Assembly (NCBI RefSeq): GCF_004919085.1 | Contig: NZ_STGL01000003.1 | Span: 372,001 to 436,000, forward strand | Direction: 5' to 3' | DNA from: Nocardioides sp. GY 10127 | Lineage (GTDB): Bacteria; Actinomycetota; Actinomycetes; Propionibacteriales; Nocardioidaceae | DNA length: 64,000 nt | Shown: piece by piece, positions 35,881-44,770 of the stretch | Layout of the letters: each line of letters opens with the position of its first letter | How positions within the stretch are numbered: position 1 is the stretch's first letter | Program-made: the position numbers and the translations under genes | The notes under the pieces: generated by a model | What the model saw: the letters and a program-made list of their open reading frames with translations, nothing else | Told to the model about the DNA's origin: nothing | The model's database searches: none

Positions 35881-36417
35881 TCAGAAGCCCAGGCGGGTGG
35901 ACGGCGCGGACGCGCGCCGCACGGCCTCGCCCTTGGCGGTGGCGGTGGCGTGCAGCTCGGCCTGGAAGGCCTCCATCTTCTCCCGCAGCCCCGCGTCGGA
36001 GGCGGCGAGCACGCGGACGGCGAGGAGGCCGGCGTTGCGGGCGTTGCCGATCGCGACCGTGGCCACGGGGACGCCCGCGGGCATCTGCACGATGGAGAGC
36101 AGCGAGTCCATGCCGTCGAGGTACTTCAGCGGCACGGGCACGCCGATGACGGGCAGCGGGGTCAGGGCCGCGAGCATGCCCGGCAGGTGGGCCGCTCCCC
36201 CGGCGCCGGCGATGATCACCTGCAGGCCGCGGCCGGCGGCCTCGCGTCCGTAGTCGAGCATCTCGGTCGGCATCCGGTGGGCGGAGACGACGTCGGCCTC
36301 GTAGGCCACGCCGAACTCCTCGCACGCCTTCGCGGCGGCCTCCATCACGGGCCAGTCCGAGTCGGACCCCATGACGATGCCGACGCGCGGGGTCGGGGTG
36401 GTCTCGCTCATGCTCAC
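35881..36417 (-). CDS. purE: N5-carboxyaminoimidazole ribonucleotide mutase
   Basis: 178 residues, GTG start 36415-36417 (ATG two codons on at 36409-36411 is equally possible). The class I PurE pattern is clear: [39 protein letters not shown] contains the CAIR-binding Ser/Asp and His. [26 protein letters not shown] and [31 protein letters not shown] complete it. It moves the carboxylate from N5-CAIR to C4 in purine synthesis. Overlaps the purK stop, so both steps are translated together, as in Rv3275c-Rv3276c. Confidence 0.95.
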   Translation of the reverse strand: MSMSETTPTPRVGIVMGSDSDWPVMEAAAKACEEFGVAYEADVVSAHRMPTEMLDYGREAAGRGLQVIIAGAGGAAHLPGMLAALTPLPVIGVPVPLKYLDGMDSLLSIVQMPAGVPVATVAIGNARNAGLLAVRVLAASDAGLREKMEAFQAELHATATAKGEAVRRASAPSTRLGF

Positions 36418-37643
36418 TCGCTCTCGTTGCCCAGGTCGCCGCGGAACCAGGCCGCGGCGTGCCGGGCGCGCTCGAGGCAGTCCTCGAGGTCGTCGCCGTA
36501 GGTGTTGACGTGGCCGACCTTGCGGCCGGGCCGGGACTCCTTGCCGTACAGGTGCACCCGCAGTCGCGGGTCCCGGGCCAGGGCGTGGGGGTAGCCGTCG
36601 TAGAGCCGGCCGACGCCCTCGCCGCCGGCCTCCGGGTCGGGGCCGCCGAGGATGTTGACCATCACCGACCAGCGCTCCCGCGGGGCCGGGGAGCCGAGCG
36701 GGAGGTCCATGACGGCGCGCAGGTGGTTCTCGAACTGGGACGTGACTGCACCGTCCTGGGTCCAGTGACCGGTGTTGTGCGGACGCATCGCGAGCTCGTT
36801 GACCAGGATGCGCCCGTCCGAGGTCTCGAACAGCTCCACGGCAAGGATGCCGGTGACGCCGAGCTCGCCGGCGATCCGCAGCGCGAGGGCCTGGGCCTCA
36901 CCGGCCAGCTCCTCGGAGAGGTCCGGGGCGGGCGCGACCACCTCGTGGCAGATGCCGTCGAGCTGCGTGGTCTGCACGACCGGGTACGCGGCCGCCTGCC
37001 CCGAGGGCGCGCGGGCGACCAGCGCGCTGAGCTCGCGGGTGAAGTCGACGAGCTCCTCGGCGAGGATGCGGACGCCCGAGGCCTCGGCCGCGGCGAACGG
37101 CTCGGCGCAGTCCTCGGCGGAGCGCACGACCCACACGCCCTTGCCGTCGTAGCCGCCGCGCGTGGTCTTGAGGACGCAGGGGAAGCCGAAGGCGGCCACC
37201 TCGTCGGCGTCCGCCACCACGGCGTTGCGCGGGCAGGGCGCGCCGAGCGCGGCCAGGCGCTCGCGCATCACGGCCTTGTCCTGGGCGTGCACGAGCGCGT
37301 CCGGGCCGGGGCGGACGGCGACGCCGTCGGCCTCCAGCGCGCGCAGGTGCTCGGTGGGGACGTGCTCGTGGTCGAAGGTGACCACGTCGCAGCCGGCCGT
37401 GACGGCACGCAGGGTCGGCAGGTCGCGGTAGTCGCCCACCGTGTGGTCGACGACCACTTGGGCCGCGGACACGCCCGGGGCCTCGGCCAGCAGCCGCAGG
37501 GGCAGGCCGAGCGCGATCGCCGGCTGCGCCATCATGCGGGCGAGCTGACCGCCGCCGATCACCGCCAGCGTGGGGGCCAGCGGCGAGGCAGCAGGCCTCG
37601 GGGCAGGGGGCGTGGGGATGCTGTCGGGGGACGCGTCTGACAC
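36414..37643 (-). CDS. purK: N5-carboxyaminoimidazole ribonucleotide synthase
   Basis: 409 residues from ATG 37641-37643. ATP-grasp enzyme that carboxylates AIR with bicarbonate and [25 protein letters not shown] forms the N-terminal dinucleotide-like fold. [20 protein letters not shown] is the ATP-grasp lid, [20 protein letters not shown] and [30 protein letters not shown] the metal and substrate sites. A Pro/Ala-rich 25-residue N-terminal extension precedes the fold. It leads the purK-purE pair (4-bp overlap), followed by the membrane acyltransferase-like gene on the same strand. Confidence 0.95.
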   Translation of the reverse strand: MSDASPDSIPTPPAPRPAASPLAPTLAVIGGGQLARMMAQPAIALGLPLRLLAEAPGVSAAQVVVDHTVGDYRDLPTLRAVTAGCDVVTFDHEHVPTEHLRALEADGVAVRPGPDALVHAQDKAVMRERLAALGAPCPRNAVVADADEVAAFGFPCVLKTTRGGYDGKGVWVVRSAEDCAEPFAAAEASGVRILAEELVDFTRELSALVARAPSGQAAAYPVVQTTQLDGICHEVVAPAPDLSEELAGEAQALALRIAGELGVTGILAVELFETSDGRILVNELAMRPHNTGHWTQDGAVTSQFENHLRAVMDLPLGSPAPRERWSVMVNILGGPDPEAGGEGVGRLYDGYPHALARDPRLRVHLYGKESRPGRKVGHVNTYGDDLEDCLERARHAAAWFRGDLGNESE

Positions 37644-37701
37644 GGGCTCAGCGTAGGCGGGCCGACCCCCGAGAGGTCAGCCGGCCTCGTCGTGCGCAGG
37701 C

Positions 37702-38013
37702 TCAGGCGGCCGGCTCGGACTTCTCGAACCGCAGGCCCTTGCCCCGGATCGTGGTGATGAGATGGGGACGACGCGAGTCGTCACCCAGCTTGCGGCGGAC
37801 CCAGCCGAGGTGGACGTCGATGGTCTTCGACGACGTCCAGAAGCTGGTGTGCCAGACGTCGCGCATGAGCTCGTCACGAGTGACGATGTCGCCTGCGCGA
37901 GTGATGAGCGCGTGGACCAGGTCGAACTCCTTGCGGGAGAGCGCGACCTCGTCCTGCCCCTTCCACGCGCGACGCGTGTCGGGGTCGAGGGAGATGTTCT
38001 GAACCTTGATCAC
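37702..38013 (-). CDS. Orphan OmpR-type winged-helix DNA-binding protein
   Basis: 103 residues from GTG 38011-38013. The whole protein is a response-regulator output domain: LSRKEFDLVHALITRAGDIVTRDELMRDVWHTSFWTSSKTIDVHLGWVRRKLGDDSRRPHLITTIRGKGLRFE, with the recognition helix TIDVHLGWVRRKLG. There is no receiver domain and no phosphorylatable Asp, so it cannot be a normal two-component output. It probably acts constitutively or through protein contacts. Direct repeats GCAACGTGAA upstream of it are spaced 44 bp apart and could be its own binding sites. It lies between the cyclase gene and purK. Confidence 0.88.
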   Translation of the reverse strand: MIKVQNISLDPDTRRAWKGQDEVALSRKEFDLVHALITRAGDIVTRDELMRDVWHTSFWTSSKTIDVHLGWVRRKLGDDSRRPHLITTIRGKGLRFEKSEPAA

Positions 38014-38103
38014 CCGCTCAGGGTAGGCAAAGAACCCGGGCGGCTCCTAGATGTTGTCCTGATCCGGCAGTGTCATCTTGAGGCCACGTCCGCGCGACAA
38101 CTG

Positions 38104-38162
38104 TTCACGCAACGTGAAGACGGCAGGTAAAGGCCAGATCGTCAGGCCATCTGCAACGTGAA
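38104..38162. promoter_or_regulatory. Repeat cluster upstream of the orphan winged-helix gene
   Basis: TTCACG (38104-38109) and CGTGAA (38113-38118) form a perfect 6-bp dyad with a 3-bp spacer. GCAACGTGAA then recurs at 38109-38118 and 38153-38162. This is 90-150 bp upstream of the winged-helix gene. The 318-bp gap 38014-38331 also holds the cyclase terminator hairpin; no gene was seen in it. Confidence 0.5.
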
Positions 38163-38291
38163 CGCATCATTGCAGGTCAGAACGCAGGTCAAGCCTGACA
38201 GATGTACGCGACGGACGTCACGTCACCGTTTTCGTCCGACACGCTGTCGCGGGAAAGGTGCACAGTCGTCCACCTCACAATCGGACCGCTG

Positions 38292-38310
38292 CCGACCGCA
38301 CGCCGGTCGG
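38292..38310 (-). terminator. Cyclase terminator hairpin
   Basis: CCGACCG (38292-38298) and CGGTCGG (38304-38310), perfect 7-bp stem, 5-nt loop, 22 bp after the cyclase stop. Confidence 0.55.
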
Positions 38311-38331
38311 GCTCGCACGACGAGCGGTCGG

Positions 38332-39318
38332 TCAGCGACGACGAACGGCCAACGGCTCGACGATCCCGAACCCGCGGACGGGCCGCGCCGCCATGCGCCG
38401 GGTCTCGAACCGGTCGGGCGGGAGGTGGTCGGCCGTGGTGGCGTCCACGATGATCCGGTTGCGCCGCGCGACGTTCGTGAGCCGGGCCGCCATGTTGACC
38501 GGGGGCCCGAAGACGTCGCCCATCCGCATGACGACGAGGCCGGTGGCCAGCCCCACGCGGACGTCCGGCATCCGCGGGTCGCGGCCGATGACGTTGATGA
38601 TCCCCTCGGCGGTGTCGTAGGCCCGCTCCGGGTCGTCGTTGACGAAGAGCACCGAGTCGCCGATGGACTTGATGACGCGCCCGCGCTGCGCGGCCACCAC
38701 GTCGGCGCAGCGCACCTCGAAGAGCTCGACCAGGTCGCCGATCTTCTCCTGCGTGAGCGTGTTCGAGAGCGCGGTGAACCCGACGATGTCGGCGAACCCC
38801 ACCGACTGCGTGACCGAGTGCAGGTCGGAGTCCTCCGAGCCGAGCGCCTCGATCCGCCCCGCGGCCGCCGCCAGGTGCCGGCGCCACGCGTAGATCAGCA
38901 GGTCCTCGAACGGCTTGGAGAAGCCGGAGACCAGCTCGATGGCGGCGTCGACGCGGCTGCGCTGGTCGGGCGCCGAGGCCTGCATCTCCTCGACCCGCTG
39001 CACCATGGCCGAGACCTCCCAGTCGGCCAGCCGCGACATCGTCTGGCCGAGCGCCCGCGTCAGGTTCACGGCCAGGTCGAAGCTCAGCAGCCCGGACCGG
39101 GTGACCTCGCCCAGCGTCCGGACCGCCTCCGCGTCCGACGGCAGGAAGGCGGCGACGTCCTCGCCGTACTCCGGGAAGCCCAGCGCACGCCACAGCCGGC
39201 GCGCCTGCTCGGGCGGGACGCCCGCCCACTCGGCCACCTCCGGGGAGGTCAGCACCGGGAGGTCTCCGAGGATCGCCTGCTCCAGCGGGCTGGGGATGTG
39301 CTCCTCTTCGCGCGCCAC
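38332..39318 (-). CDS. Class III adenylate/guanylate cyclase with regulatory N-terminus
   Basis: 328 residues, GTG start 39316-39318. The N-terminal half is all-helical and begins with a MerR-like helix-turn-helix motif (LTSPEVAEWAGVPPEQARRLWRALGFPE), similar to the autoinhibitory/pH-sensing region of mycobacterial Rv1264-type cyclases. The catalytic half has the metal-binding Asp in FADIVGFTALSN, the second Asp in VIKSIGDSVLFV, and the transition-state Asn/Arg in GPPVNMAARL. The protein is soluble, with no membrane segment. It probably makes cAMP from ATP as a homodimer. Separate from birA by 76 bp and followed by a terminator, so likely a single-gene unit. Confidence 0.9.
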   Translation of the reverse strand: MAREEEHIPSPLEQAILGDLPVLTSPEVAEWAGVPPEQARRLWRALGFPEYGEDVAAFLPSDAEAVRTLGEVTRSGLLSFDLAVNLTRALGQTMSRLADWEVSAMVQRVEEMQASAPDQRSRVDAAIELVSGFSKPFEDLLIYAWRRHLAAAAGRIEALGSEDSDLHSVTQSVGFADIVGFTALSNTLTQEKIGDLVELFEVRCADVVAAQRGRVIKSIGDSVLFVNDDPERAYDTAEGIINVIGRDPRMPDVRVGLATGLVVMRMGDVFGPPVNMAARLTNVARRNRIIVDATTADHLPPDRFETRRMAARPVRGFGIVEPLAVRRR

Positions 39319-39394
39319 CCGCGCCTCCGTCCCTGCTCTCGACCGTCTCGGAGCGCCCAGTCTCTCACCCGGGACGTCGCGGCCCCGCTGCGGC

Positions 39395-40291
39395 TCAGGC
39401 CGGGCGCACGTGCACGACGTCCCCGGCGCCCACCGGCACGACGCCGTCCGAGCCGGACACCAGGAGCCGGCCGTGCTCGTCGATGCCCACCGCCTGGCCC
39501 AGCAGGGCCGAGCCGTCGGGCAGGGAGACCCGGACGTCCTGGCCGAGCGTCGAGCACCGGGCCGCGTAGCGCTCGCGCAGGCCCGGGTCGTCCCCGCCGG
39601 CGGCCTCCCAGGAGGCGAGGGCGGCGGTGAGCGCGGGCACGAGCGCGCCGAGGACGTGCGTGCGGTCCACGACGTCCGGCTCCTCCCCCTCCCCCGCCCG
39701 GGCCGAGGCCTCCACGAGCAGGGACGTGGCGGTCGGCACCGGGAGCTCGTCGGGAGCCAGGCCGACGTTGAGCCCGACGCCCAGGACCGCGGCCGCCGGC
39801 GCGCCCACGGGGGCGTCCACCCGCTCCGCGAGGATGCCGGCGACCTTGCGGGTCTCCCCCTCCACCGGGAGCAGGACGTCGTTGGGCCACTTCAGCCGCG
39901 CCGGGTGACCCAGGCCGGCGAGGGCGTCCGAGACGGCCGTGCCGACAAGCAGCGGCAGCCACGGCCAGTGCTGCACCGGCACGGCGAGGCGCACGAGCAG
40001 GGAGAAGGTGAGGGCGGTGCCGGCCGGCGTCGTCCAGGCGCGGTCCAGCCGCCCCCGGCCAGCCGTCTGGTGCTCGGCCACGAGCACGAGCGGCCCCGGC
40101 TCCCCGGCCCGGGCGCGGGCGGCCGCCTCGGCGTTCGTCGACGGGCTCGTGGGCAGGACCTCGGCCCGGACACCGAGCGGCAGGAGGGACGCCAGGGCGT
40201 CGGGGTCCACGGGCGCGCACGCGCGCGCACGCGCGCTAGCGAACGGCGCGCCGTGGGGCAATGACGGGAGTCGCTCAGGATCGTGTGGCAC
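39395..40291 (-). CDS. birA: Biotin-[acetyl-CoA-carboxylase] ligase (no repressor domain)
   Basis: 298 residues from GTG 40289-40291 (a longer open frame upstream overlaps the accD promoter and is rejected). Biotinyl-AMP site: [43 protein letters not shown]; acceptor site LKWPNDVLL; catalytic loop [10 protein letters not shown]. It attaches biotin to the Lys in the EAMKM motifs of AccA and pyruvate carboxylase, both encoded in this window. The N-terminal DNA-binding domain of E. coli BirA is missing (monofunctional class). Divergent from accD over 85 bp, the same order as Rv3279c-Rv3280. Confidence 0.92.
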   Translation of the reverse strand: MPHDPERLPSLPHGAPFASARARACAPVDPDALASLLPLGVRAEVLPTSPSTNAEAAARARAGEPGPLVLVAEHQTAGRGRLDRAWTTPAGTALTFSLLVRLAVPVQHWPWLPLLVGTAVSDALAGLGHPARLKWPNDVLLPVEGETRKVAGILAERVDAPVGAPAAAVLGVGLNVGLAPDELPVPTATSLLVEASARAGEGEEPDVVDRTHVLGALVPALTAALASWEAAGGDDPGLRERYAARCSTLGQDVRVSLPDGSALLGQAVGIDEHGRLLVSGSDGVVPVGAGDVVHVRPA

Positions 40292-40376
40292 GGGGACTAC
40301 ATTGACGCACGGCCGCACCAGGTCTCGCAGGGAGCACCTGCGCCGGGCGGCCGAGGCACCAGGAGGTCGAGACGAA

Positions 40377-42005
40377 GTGAGCGCGATGCCGGGCGAGGGC
40401 ACCGAGGTCCCCACCGGGGCGGACGCCCCGGACCTGAACACGACGGCGGGCAAGCTGGCGGACTACGAGCGCCGCATCGACGAGGCCGTGCACGCGGGCT
40501 CGGCCAAGGCCGTCGAGAAGCAGCACGCCAAGGGCCGTCAGACGGCCCGCGAGCGCATCGAGCAGCTCTTCGACGAGGGCTCCTTCGTGGAGCTCGACGA
40601 GCTGGCGCGCCACCGCTCGACCGCCTTCGGCCTGGAGAAGAACCGGCCCTACGGCGACGGCGTCATCACCGGCTACGGCACCATCGAGGGCCGCCAGGTC
40701 TGCGTCTTCTCCCAGGACTTCACGGTCTTCGGCGGGTCGCTGGGCGAGGTGTACGGCGAGAAGATCACCAAGGTGATGGACCTCGCCATCCGCACCGGCA
40801 GCCCCATCATCGGCATCAACGAGGGTGCCGGCGCCCGCATCCAGGAGGGCGTGGTCTCCCTCGGCCTCTACGGCGAGATCTTCAAGCGCAACGTCCACGC
40901 CTCCGGCGTGATCCCGCAGATCAGCCTCATCATGGGCAACTGCGCCGGCGGCCACGTCTACTCCCCCGCCGTCACCGACTTCACCGTGATGGTCGACCAG
41001 ACCTCCGCCATGTTCATCACCGGCCCGGACGTCATCAAGACGGTCACCGGCGAGGACGTGTCGATGGAGGAGCTGGGCGGCGCCCGGACCCACAACACCA
41101 AGTCGGGCAACGCCCACTACATGGCCTCGGACGAGACCGACGCGCTCGAGTACGTCAAGGCGCTCATCTCCTACCTGCCGCAGAACAACCTCGACGAGCT
41201 CCCCGTCTTCGACGAGGTCGCCGACCTCGAGCCGAGCGACACCGACCTGGCGCTCGACACGATCATCCCGGACTCGCCGAACCAGCCCTACGACATCCAC
41301 GAGGTCATCGGGGCCGTCGTCGACGACGGCGAGTTCCTCGAGGTCCAGGAGCTCTTCGCGCCCAACATCGTCGTCGGCTTCGGCCGCGTCGAGGGCTCGC
41401 CGGTCGGCGTCGTCGCCAACCAGCCGATGCAGTTCGCCGGGACGCTCGACATCGCCGCCTCCGAGAAGGCCGCCCGGTTCGTCCGCTTCTGCGACGCCTT
41501 CAACATCCCCGTGCTGACCTTCGTCGACGTCCCGGGCTTCCTCCCGGGCACCGACCAGGAGTGGGACGGCATCATCCGCCGCGGCGCCAAGCTCATCTAC
41601 GCCTACGCCGAGGCCACCGTCCCGCTCGTCACGATCATCACCCGCAAGGCCTACGGCGGCGCGTACGACGTGATGGGTTCCAAGCACCTCGGTGCCGACG
41701 TGAACCTCGCCTGGCCCACCGCCCAGATCGCGGTCATGGGTGCCCAGGGCGCCGCCAACATCCTGCACCGCAAGACGCTCAAGAAGGTCGCGGACGCCGG
41801 GGGCGACGTGGAGGCCAAGCGCGCCGAGCTCATCGACGAGTACGAGCGGACGCTGGCCAACCCGTACATCGCGGCCGAGCGCGGCTACGTCGACGCCGTC
41901 ATCGCCCCGCGCGAGACCCGCGCCCAGGTGGTCAAGGCGCTCCGCCTGCTGCGCAGCAAGCGGGCGACCCTGCCCGCCAAGAAGCACGGGAACATCCCGC
42001 TGTGA
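40377..42005 (+). CDS. accD: Acyl-CoA (propionyl-CoA) carboxylase carboxyltransferase subunit
   Basis: 542 residues, GTG start 40377 with AGGAGG 10 nt upstream (ATG 40386 would also work). It carries both carboxyltransferase half-domains: [31 protein letters not shown] and [20 protein letters not shown] in the first, and [60 protein letters not shown] in the second. The length and motifs match AccD5/PccB, which transfer the carboxyl from carboxybiotin to acetyl- or propionyl-CoA. The epsilon subunit gene overlaps its stop (GTGA). The alpha partner AccA is encoded at 53.5 kb, separated by an insertion relative to mycobacteria. Confidence 0.95.
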   Translation: MSAMPGEGTEVPTGADAPDLNTTAGKLADYERRIDEAVHAGSAKAVEKQHAKGRQTARERIEQLFDEGSFVELDELARHRSTAFGLEKNRPYGDGVITGYGTIEGRQVCVFSQDFTVFGGSLGEVYGEKITKVMDLAIRTGSPIIGINEGAGARIQEGVVSLGLYGEIFKRNVHASGVIPQISLIMGNCAGGHVYSPAVTDFTVMVDQTSAMFITGPDVIKTVTGEDVSMEELGGARTHNTKSGNAHYMASDETDALEYVKALISYLPQNNLDELPVFDEVADLEPSDTDLALDTIIPDSPNQPYDIHEVIGAVVDDGEFLEVQELFAPNIVVGFGRVEGSPVGVVANQPMQFAGTLDIAASEKAARFVRFCDAFNIPVLTFVDVPGFLPGTDQEWDGIIRRGAKLIYAYAEATVPLVTIITRKAYGGAYDVMGSKHLGADVNLAWPTAQIAVMGAQGAANILHRKTLKKVADAGGDVEAKRAELIDEYERTLANPYIAAERGYVDAVIAPRETRAQVVKALRLLRSKRATLPAKKHGNIPL

Positions 42006-42250
42006 GCGGCGAGCCGACCGTGCAGAAGGACGAGCAGAAGGACGAGCGGCCGGTCCTGCGCGTCCTCACCCCGCACGCCACGCCGGAGGAGATCGCGGCC
42101 GTCGTCGCCGTGGTCTCCGCCGTGGCGGCGGCGACCGCCCCGGCGGCCGCCCGGCCCCGCCGCCGCGCGTGGAACCACCCGGCGCTCCTCCTGCGCACCC
42201 CGGTCAGCCACGGTCGCGGCGCGTGGCGGGCGAGCGGCCTGCCCCGCTGA
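42002..42250 (+). CDS. accE: Acyl-CoA carboxylase epsilon subunit
   Basis: 82 residues, GTG 42002 overlapping the accD stop. A variable charged N-terminus ([19 protein letters not shown]) precedes the family core [24 protein letters not shown] and a basic C-terminal part ending [12 protein letters not shown] and [12 protein letters not shown]. This is the small AccE5-type subunit that raises activity and stabilises the actinobacterial carboxylase complex. No independent promoter; translation is coupled with accD. Confidence 0.9.
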   Translation: MSGEPTVQKDEQKDERPVLRVLTPHATPEEIAAVVAVVSAVAAATAPAAARPRRRAWNHPALLLRTPVSHGRGAWRASGLPR

Positions 42251-42315
42251 GGGTGGACCGCTCCGGTCTGTGACCTGGCCCACGTCCGCACGCTGCGACG
42301 GCCGTCGCTCTGGCA

Positions 42316-42369
42316 ATTCTTGAGCAAGCCCCGCAAGAATCTTGAGTGCACACGGCCGTTCACCTTGAG
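42316..42369. promoter_or_regulatory. CTTG/CAAG repeat array before the glycan synthase gene
   Basis: ATTCTTG (42316-42322) and CAAGAAT (42334-42340) form a perfect dyad. CTTGAGCAAG (42319-42328) is itself palindromic. CTTGAG recurs at 42319, 42341 and 42364, spaced 22-23 bp (about two helical turns). This is 65-115 bp upstream of the chosen start of the glycosyltransferase gene and looks like an operator with several half-sites, as used by OmpR-type regulators. Confidence 0.55.
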
Positions 42370-42433
42370 CATGGACGGACAGGCTTGTCACACGGCACCT
42401 CCCGGTGCGGCCCCCCGAGCAGAGAGCACGAGT

Positions 42434-43930
42434 GTGAACGACGACAACGGGTACTCCCCCACCCAGGCGACGGGGCTCGGCGCCCCCGAGGCCGGCGCAC
42501 CCGACGGCTTCGTCCGCCAGTCCGACCCGGGGATGCAGGCCTACGCGGAGACGTTCATGGACGGCCTGGACTCGATGCCCGTCCGCCCCACCGTCGGCTG
42601 CATCATCCCCGCCTACAACGAGGCCGAGACGATCGCCGGCGTCCTCGACTCCCTGCTCATGCAGACCCGGCTCCCCGACGTGATCCACCTCGTCGTGAAC
42701 AACACCTCGGACGACTCCGTGGAGATCGCCAGCCACTACGCCGGCCCCCACACCCGGATGACGCCGACCGGCGAGCAGAGCACGGTCGTGTACGTCCACG
42801 ACATCGGCAAGAACCCCGACAAGAAGGTCGGGGCGCTCAACTACGGCTACTCCCTGGTCGAGCACATGGACTACCTGCTCGGCGTTGACGGCGACACCAC
42901 GCCGGAGCCCGACGCGATCGAGCACCTCGTGGCCGAGATCAGCTCGGACAACCGGATCGGCGGCATCTCGGCGATCTACTCGATCGACGACTCCGCCATC
43001 GACGGGCTCGTGGCCAAGTTCCTCATCGCCGGCCAGCGGGCCCAGTTCTCGGCCTTCAACATGCAGAACCTGCTGAAGGGCCGGAACATGGCGGTCCTCG
43101 GCGGCCAGTTCTCCATCTTCTCCACCCAGGCGCTGCGCGACGTCCTGCGCGACAGCCACCAGCGCACGCCCTGGGTCAACGACTCCGAGGTCGAGGACTC
43201 GCTGCTCTCCCTGCAGATCAAGTCGGCCGGCTACCTCACCAAGATCTCGGCCCGGGCCCGCGCGCACGTCGGCGGCATGGACACGCTGCGCTCCCTGGAC
43301 GCCCAGCAGGTGAAGTGGAACTTCGGCGCCATCGACCTGATGTGGCCGGGCCAGCGCGGCGACACCCGCGGCCAACCGTTCCACCCGAACCTGCGCCTGC
43401 GCTGGTTCGAGCACCTCTCCATGGTCCTCAACATGACGACGCGCTTCATGTTCGTCGTCATGCTCACCTGGGCGCTGGCGTTCCACGCCTTCGTCTTCAC
43501 GCCCTGGTGGCTCGTCCCGCCGGTGGCCGCGGTCTGGCTGAACTTCCGGGTCGCCCACTCGATGCACTTCCGCAACATCAAGGACTACCTGTTCGTGCTC
43601 CTCGTGTTCCCCGCGGAGCTCTACATGCTCATCCGGATGGGCCACTTCGTCCGCGCCTGGTGGAAGTTCTTCTCCAAGGCGCAGACCGACAACTGGGCCG
43701 CGCAGGCGAAGGCCGAGCGCGGCAAGGGCGTCGCGTGGATGTACCCGTTCGCGCTGGCCACCGTCGTCTGGGCCGCGGCCTGGGCGGGGTGGCAGTACGG
43801 GCCGCTCACGCCCGACCTCAAGTCCGACGTCCTCTTCGTCGGCTGGCGGCTGCTCGCCGTCGTCACCGTCCTGCAGACCGCCTGGATGATCATCAAGGCG
43901 TCGAAGCGCTACCGGGGGTACAAGGCATGA
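42434..43930 (+). CDS. Processive GT2 membrane glycan synthase (cellulose synthase-like)
   Basis: 498 residues from GTG 42434 (ATG 42371 and TTG 42320 are open alternatives but lie in the repeat array). GT-A motifs: GCIIPAYNEAETIAGVLDSLL, LVVNNTSDD, LLGVDGDTTPEPD (D152-x-D154), GGQFSIFS, NDSEVEDSLLSLQIKSAG (catalytic E254-D255) and QQVKW (291-295) in place of QxxRW. Four or five C-terminal membrane spans follow (MFVVMLTWALAFHAFVFTPWW, YLFVLLVFPAELYMLI, YPFALATVVWAAAWAGW, LLAVVTVLQTAWMII). No PilZ domain. This is the build of enzymes that polymerise and extrude a beta-glycan. The next gene overlaps it; a GH6 glucanase lies 2 kb away. Product unknown. Confidence 0.85.
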   Translation: MNDDNGYSPTQATGLGAPEAGAPDGFVRQSDPGMQAYAETFMDGLDSMPVRPTVGCIIPAYNEAETIAGVLDSLLMQTRLPDVIHLVVNNTSDDSVEIASHYAGPHTRMTPTGEQSTVVYVHDIGKNPDKKVGALNYGYSLVEHMDYLLGVDGDTTPEPDAIEHLVAEISSDNRIGGISAIYSIDDSAIDGLVAKFLIAGQRAQFSAFNMQNLLKGRNMAVLGGQFSIFSTQALRDVLRDSHQRTPWVNDSEVEDSLLSLQIKSAGYLTKISARARAHVGGMDTLRSLDAQQVKWNFGAIDLMWPGQRGDTRGQPFHPNLRLRWFEHLSMVLNMTTRFMFVVMLTWALAFHAFVFTPWWLVPPVAAVWLNFRVAHSMHFRNIKDYLFVLLVFPAELYMLIRMGHFVRAWWKFFSKAQTDNWAAQAKAERGKGVAWMYPFALATVVWAAAWAGWQYGPLTPDLKSDVLFVGWRLLAVVTVLQTAWMIIKASKRYRGYKA

Positions 43931-44664
43931 TCCGCCGCCACCCGCGCGGCCGTGCGGCCGCCGGGTCCGTCCTGCTCGCACTCGTCCTGCTGCTCTCCTC
44001 GGGGTGCAGCTTCTTCGACCCCAACTCGGCCGACCCCGAGCCGGCGGAGACCACCTCGGCGAGCGCCTCCAGCGACACCGAGACGACCAAGGAGACCCAG
44101 TTCACGCGGGACGGGACGTTCCAGTCCCACCTCTCGGTGCCGGGCGCCAAGGACGTCGACTTCGTCTTCACCGTCTACCCGACCAAGGCCACGCCGCGGA
44201 CCAACGAGTGGTACCCGCGGGGCTCGAAGTACTTCACCTTCACCTTCCAGGCCTACGACCTGGCGCAGGGGCTGCGTGACCCGTTCGCCACCAAGCGGAT
44301 GGTCTACCTCGACCGGATCAAGGTCTCCTCGGTCACCGTCACCGCGGGCAGCAAGGTGCAGCACCCGTACACGCTCAACGCGGTCGCCAAGAAGATCACG
44401 CTCGACCCCGAGCCCGTGACCACGAAGTACGGCATGCTCATCACCTCGCCCAAGGGCGCGTTCGAGCTGCGCAACCAGCGCATCAAGCCGTCCTCCCTCG
44501 ACACCACCGCGGTGAAGCTGACGTTCACCGCCACCGTGCACGTCGAGAAGAAGGCCGGCAGCTCCACCTACCTGGCCCGCACCGTCACCCAGACGGTGCC
44601 GATGACGATCTTCGCCAGCGAGGAGAAGACCGCCGTCGCCGACATCCCCGTCGACGCCAACTGA
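43927..44664 (+). CDS. Putative lipoprotein coupled to the glycan synthase
   Basis: 245 residues, ATG 43927 overlapping the synthase stop (ATGA). Signal peptide with basic N-terminus (MIRRHPRGRAAAGSVLLALVLLLSSGCSFF) and lipobox-like LSSGC, so Cys about 29 is likely lipidated. A Ser/Thr/Glu-rich linker precedes a beta-rich domain with the regular pattern KYFTFTFQAYDLAQGLRD, RIKVSSVTVTAG and VKLTFTATVHVEKK, ending TVPMTIFASEE. No known domain recognised. Tight coupling with the membrane synthase suggests an extracytoplasmic partner that guides or anchors the polymer. A double terminator follows. Confidence 0.72.
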   Translation: MIRRHPRGRAAAGSVLLALVLLLSSGCSFFDPNSADPEPAETTSASASSDTETTKETQFTRDGTFQSHLSVPGAKDVDFVFTVYPTKATPRTNEWYPRGSKYFTFTFQAYDLAQGLRDPFATKRMVYLDRIKVSSVTVTAGSKVQHPYTLNAVAKKITLDPEPVTTKYGMLITSPKGAFELRNQRIKPSSLDTTAVKLTFTATVHVEKKAGSSTYLARTVTQTVPMTIFASEEKTAVADIPVDAN

Positions 44665-44670
44665 CCCCCG

Positions 44671-44688
44671 GCCCGGGAAATCCCGGGC
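44671..44688 (+). terminator. First hairpin after the lipoprotein gene
   Basis: GCCCGGG (44671-44677), AAAT loop, CCCGGGC (44682-44688): perfect 7-bp stem 7 bp after the stop. Confidence 0.6.
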
Positions 44689-44703
44689 ACGGCCCCGGAC
44701 GCG

Positions 44704-44737
44704 ACGAGGCCCGGCCCCCGAGGGGGCCGGGCCTCGT
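44704..44737. terminator. Strong bidirectional terminator between lipoprotein and response regulator genes
   Basis: Positions 44704-44719 and 44722-44737 are perfectly complementary (16 bp, ACGAGGCCCGGCCCCC and its complement). This is the most stable hairpin noticed in the window, isolating the two convergent transcripts. Confidence 0.75.
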
Positions 44738-44770
44738 GATGCGTCGGGAGTGACTGCTCGGAGTCGCTGC

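Noticed and set aside
38189-39229. Second minus-strand frame through the cyclase gene
   Set aside because: The cyclase motifs are in the 38332-39318 frame; this one is Arg/Gly-rich shadow sequence.
42320-42433. N-terminal extension of the glycan synthase from TTG 42320
   Set aside because: The extra 38 residues have no resemblance to the family and lie over the CTTGAG repeat array; GTG 42434 is preferred, though ATG 42371 cannot be excluded.
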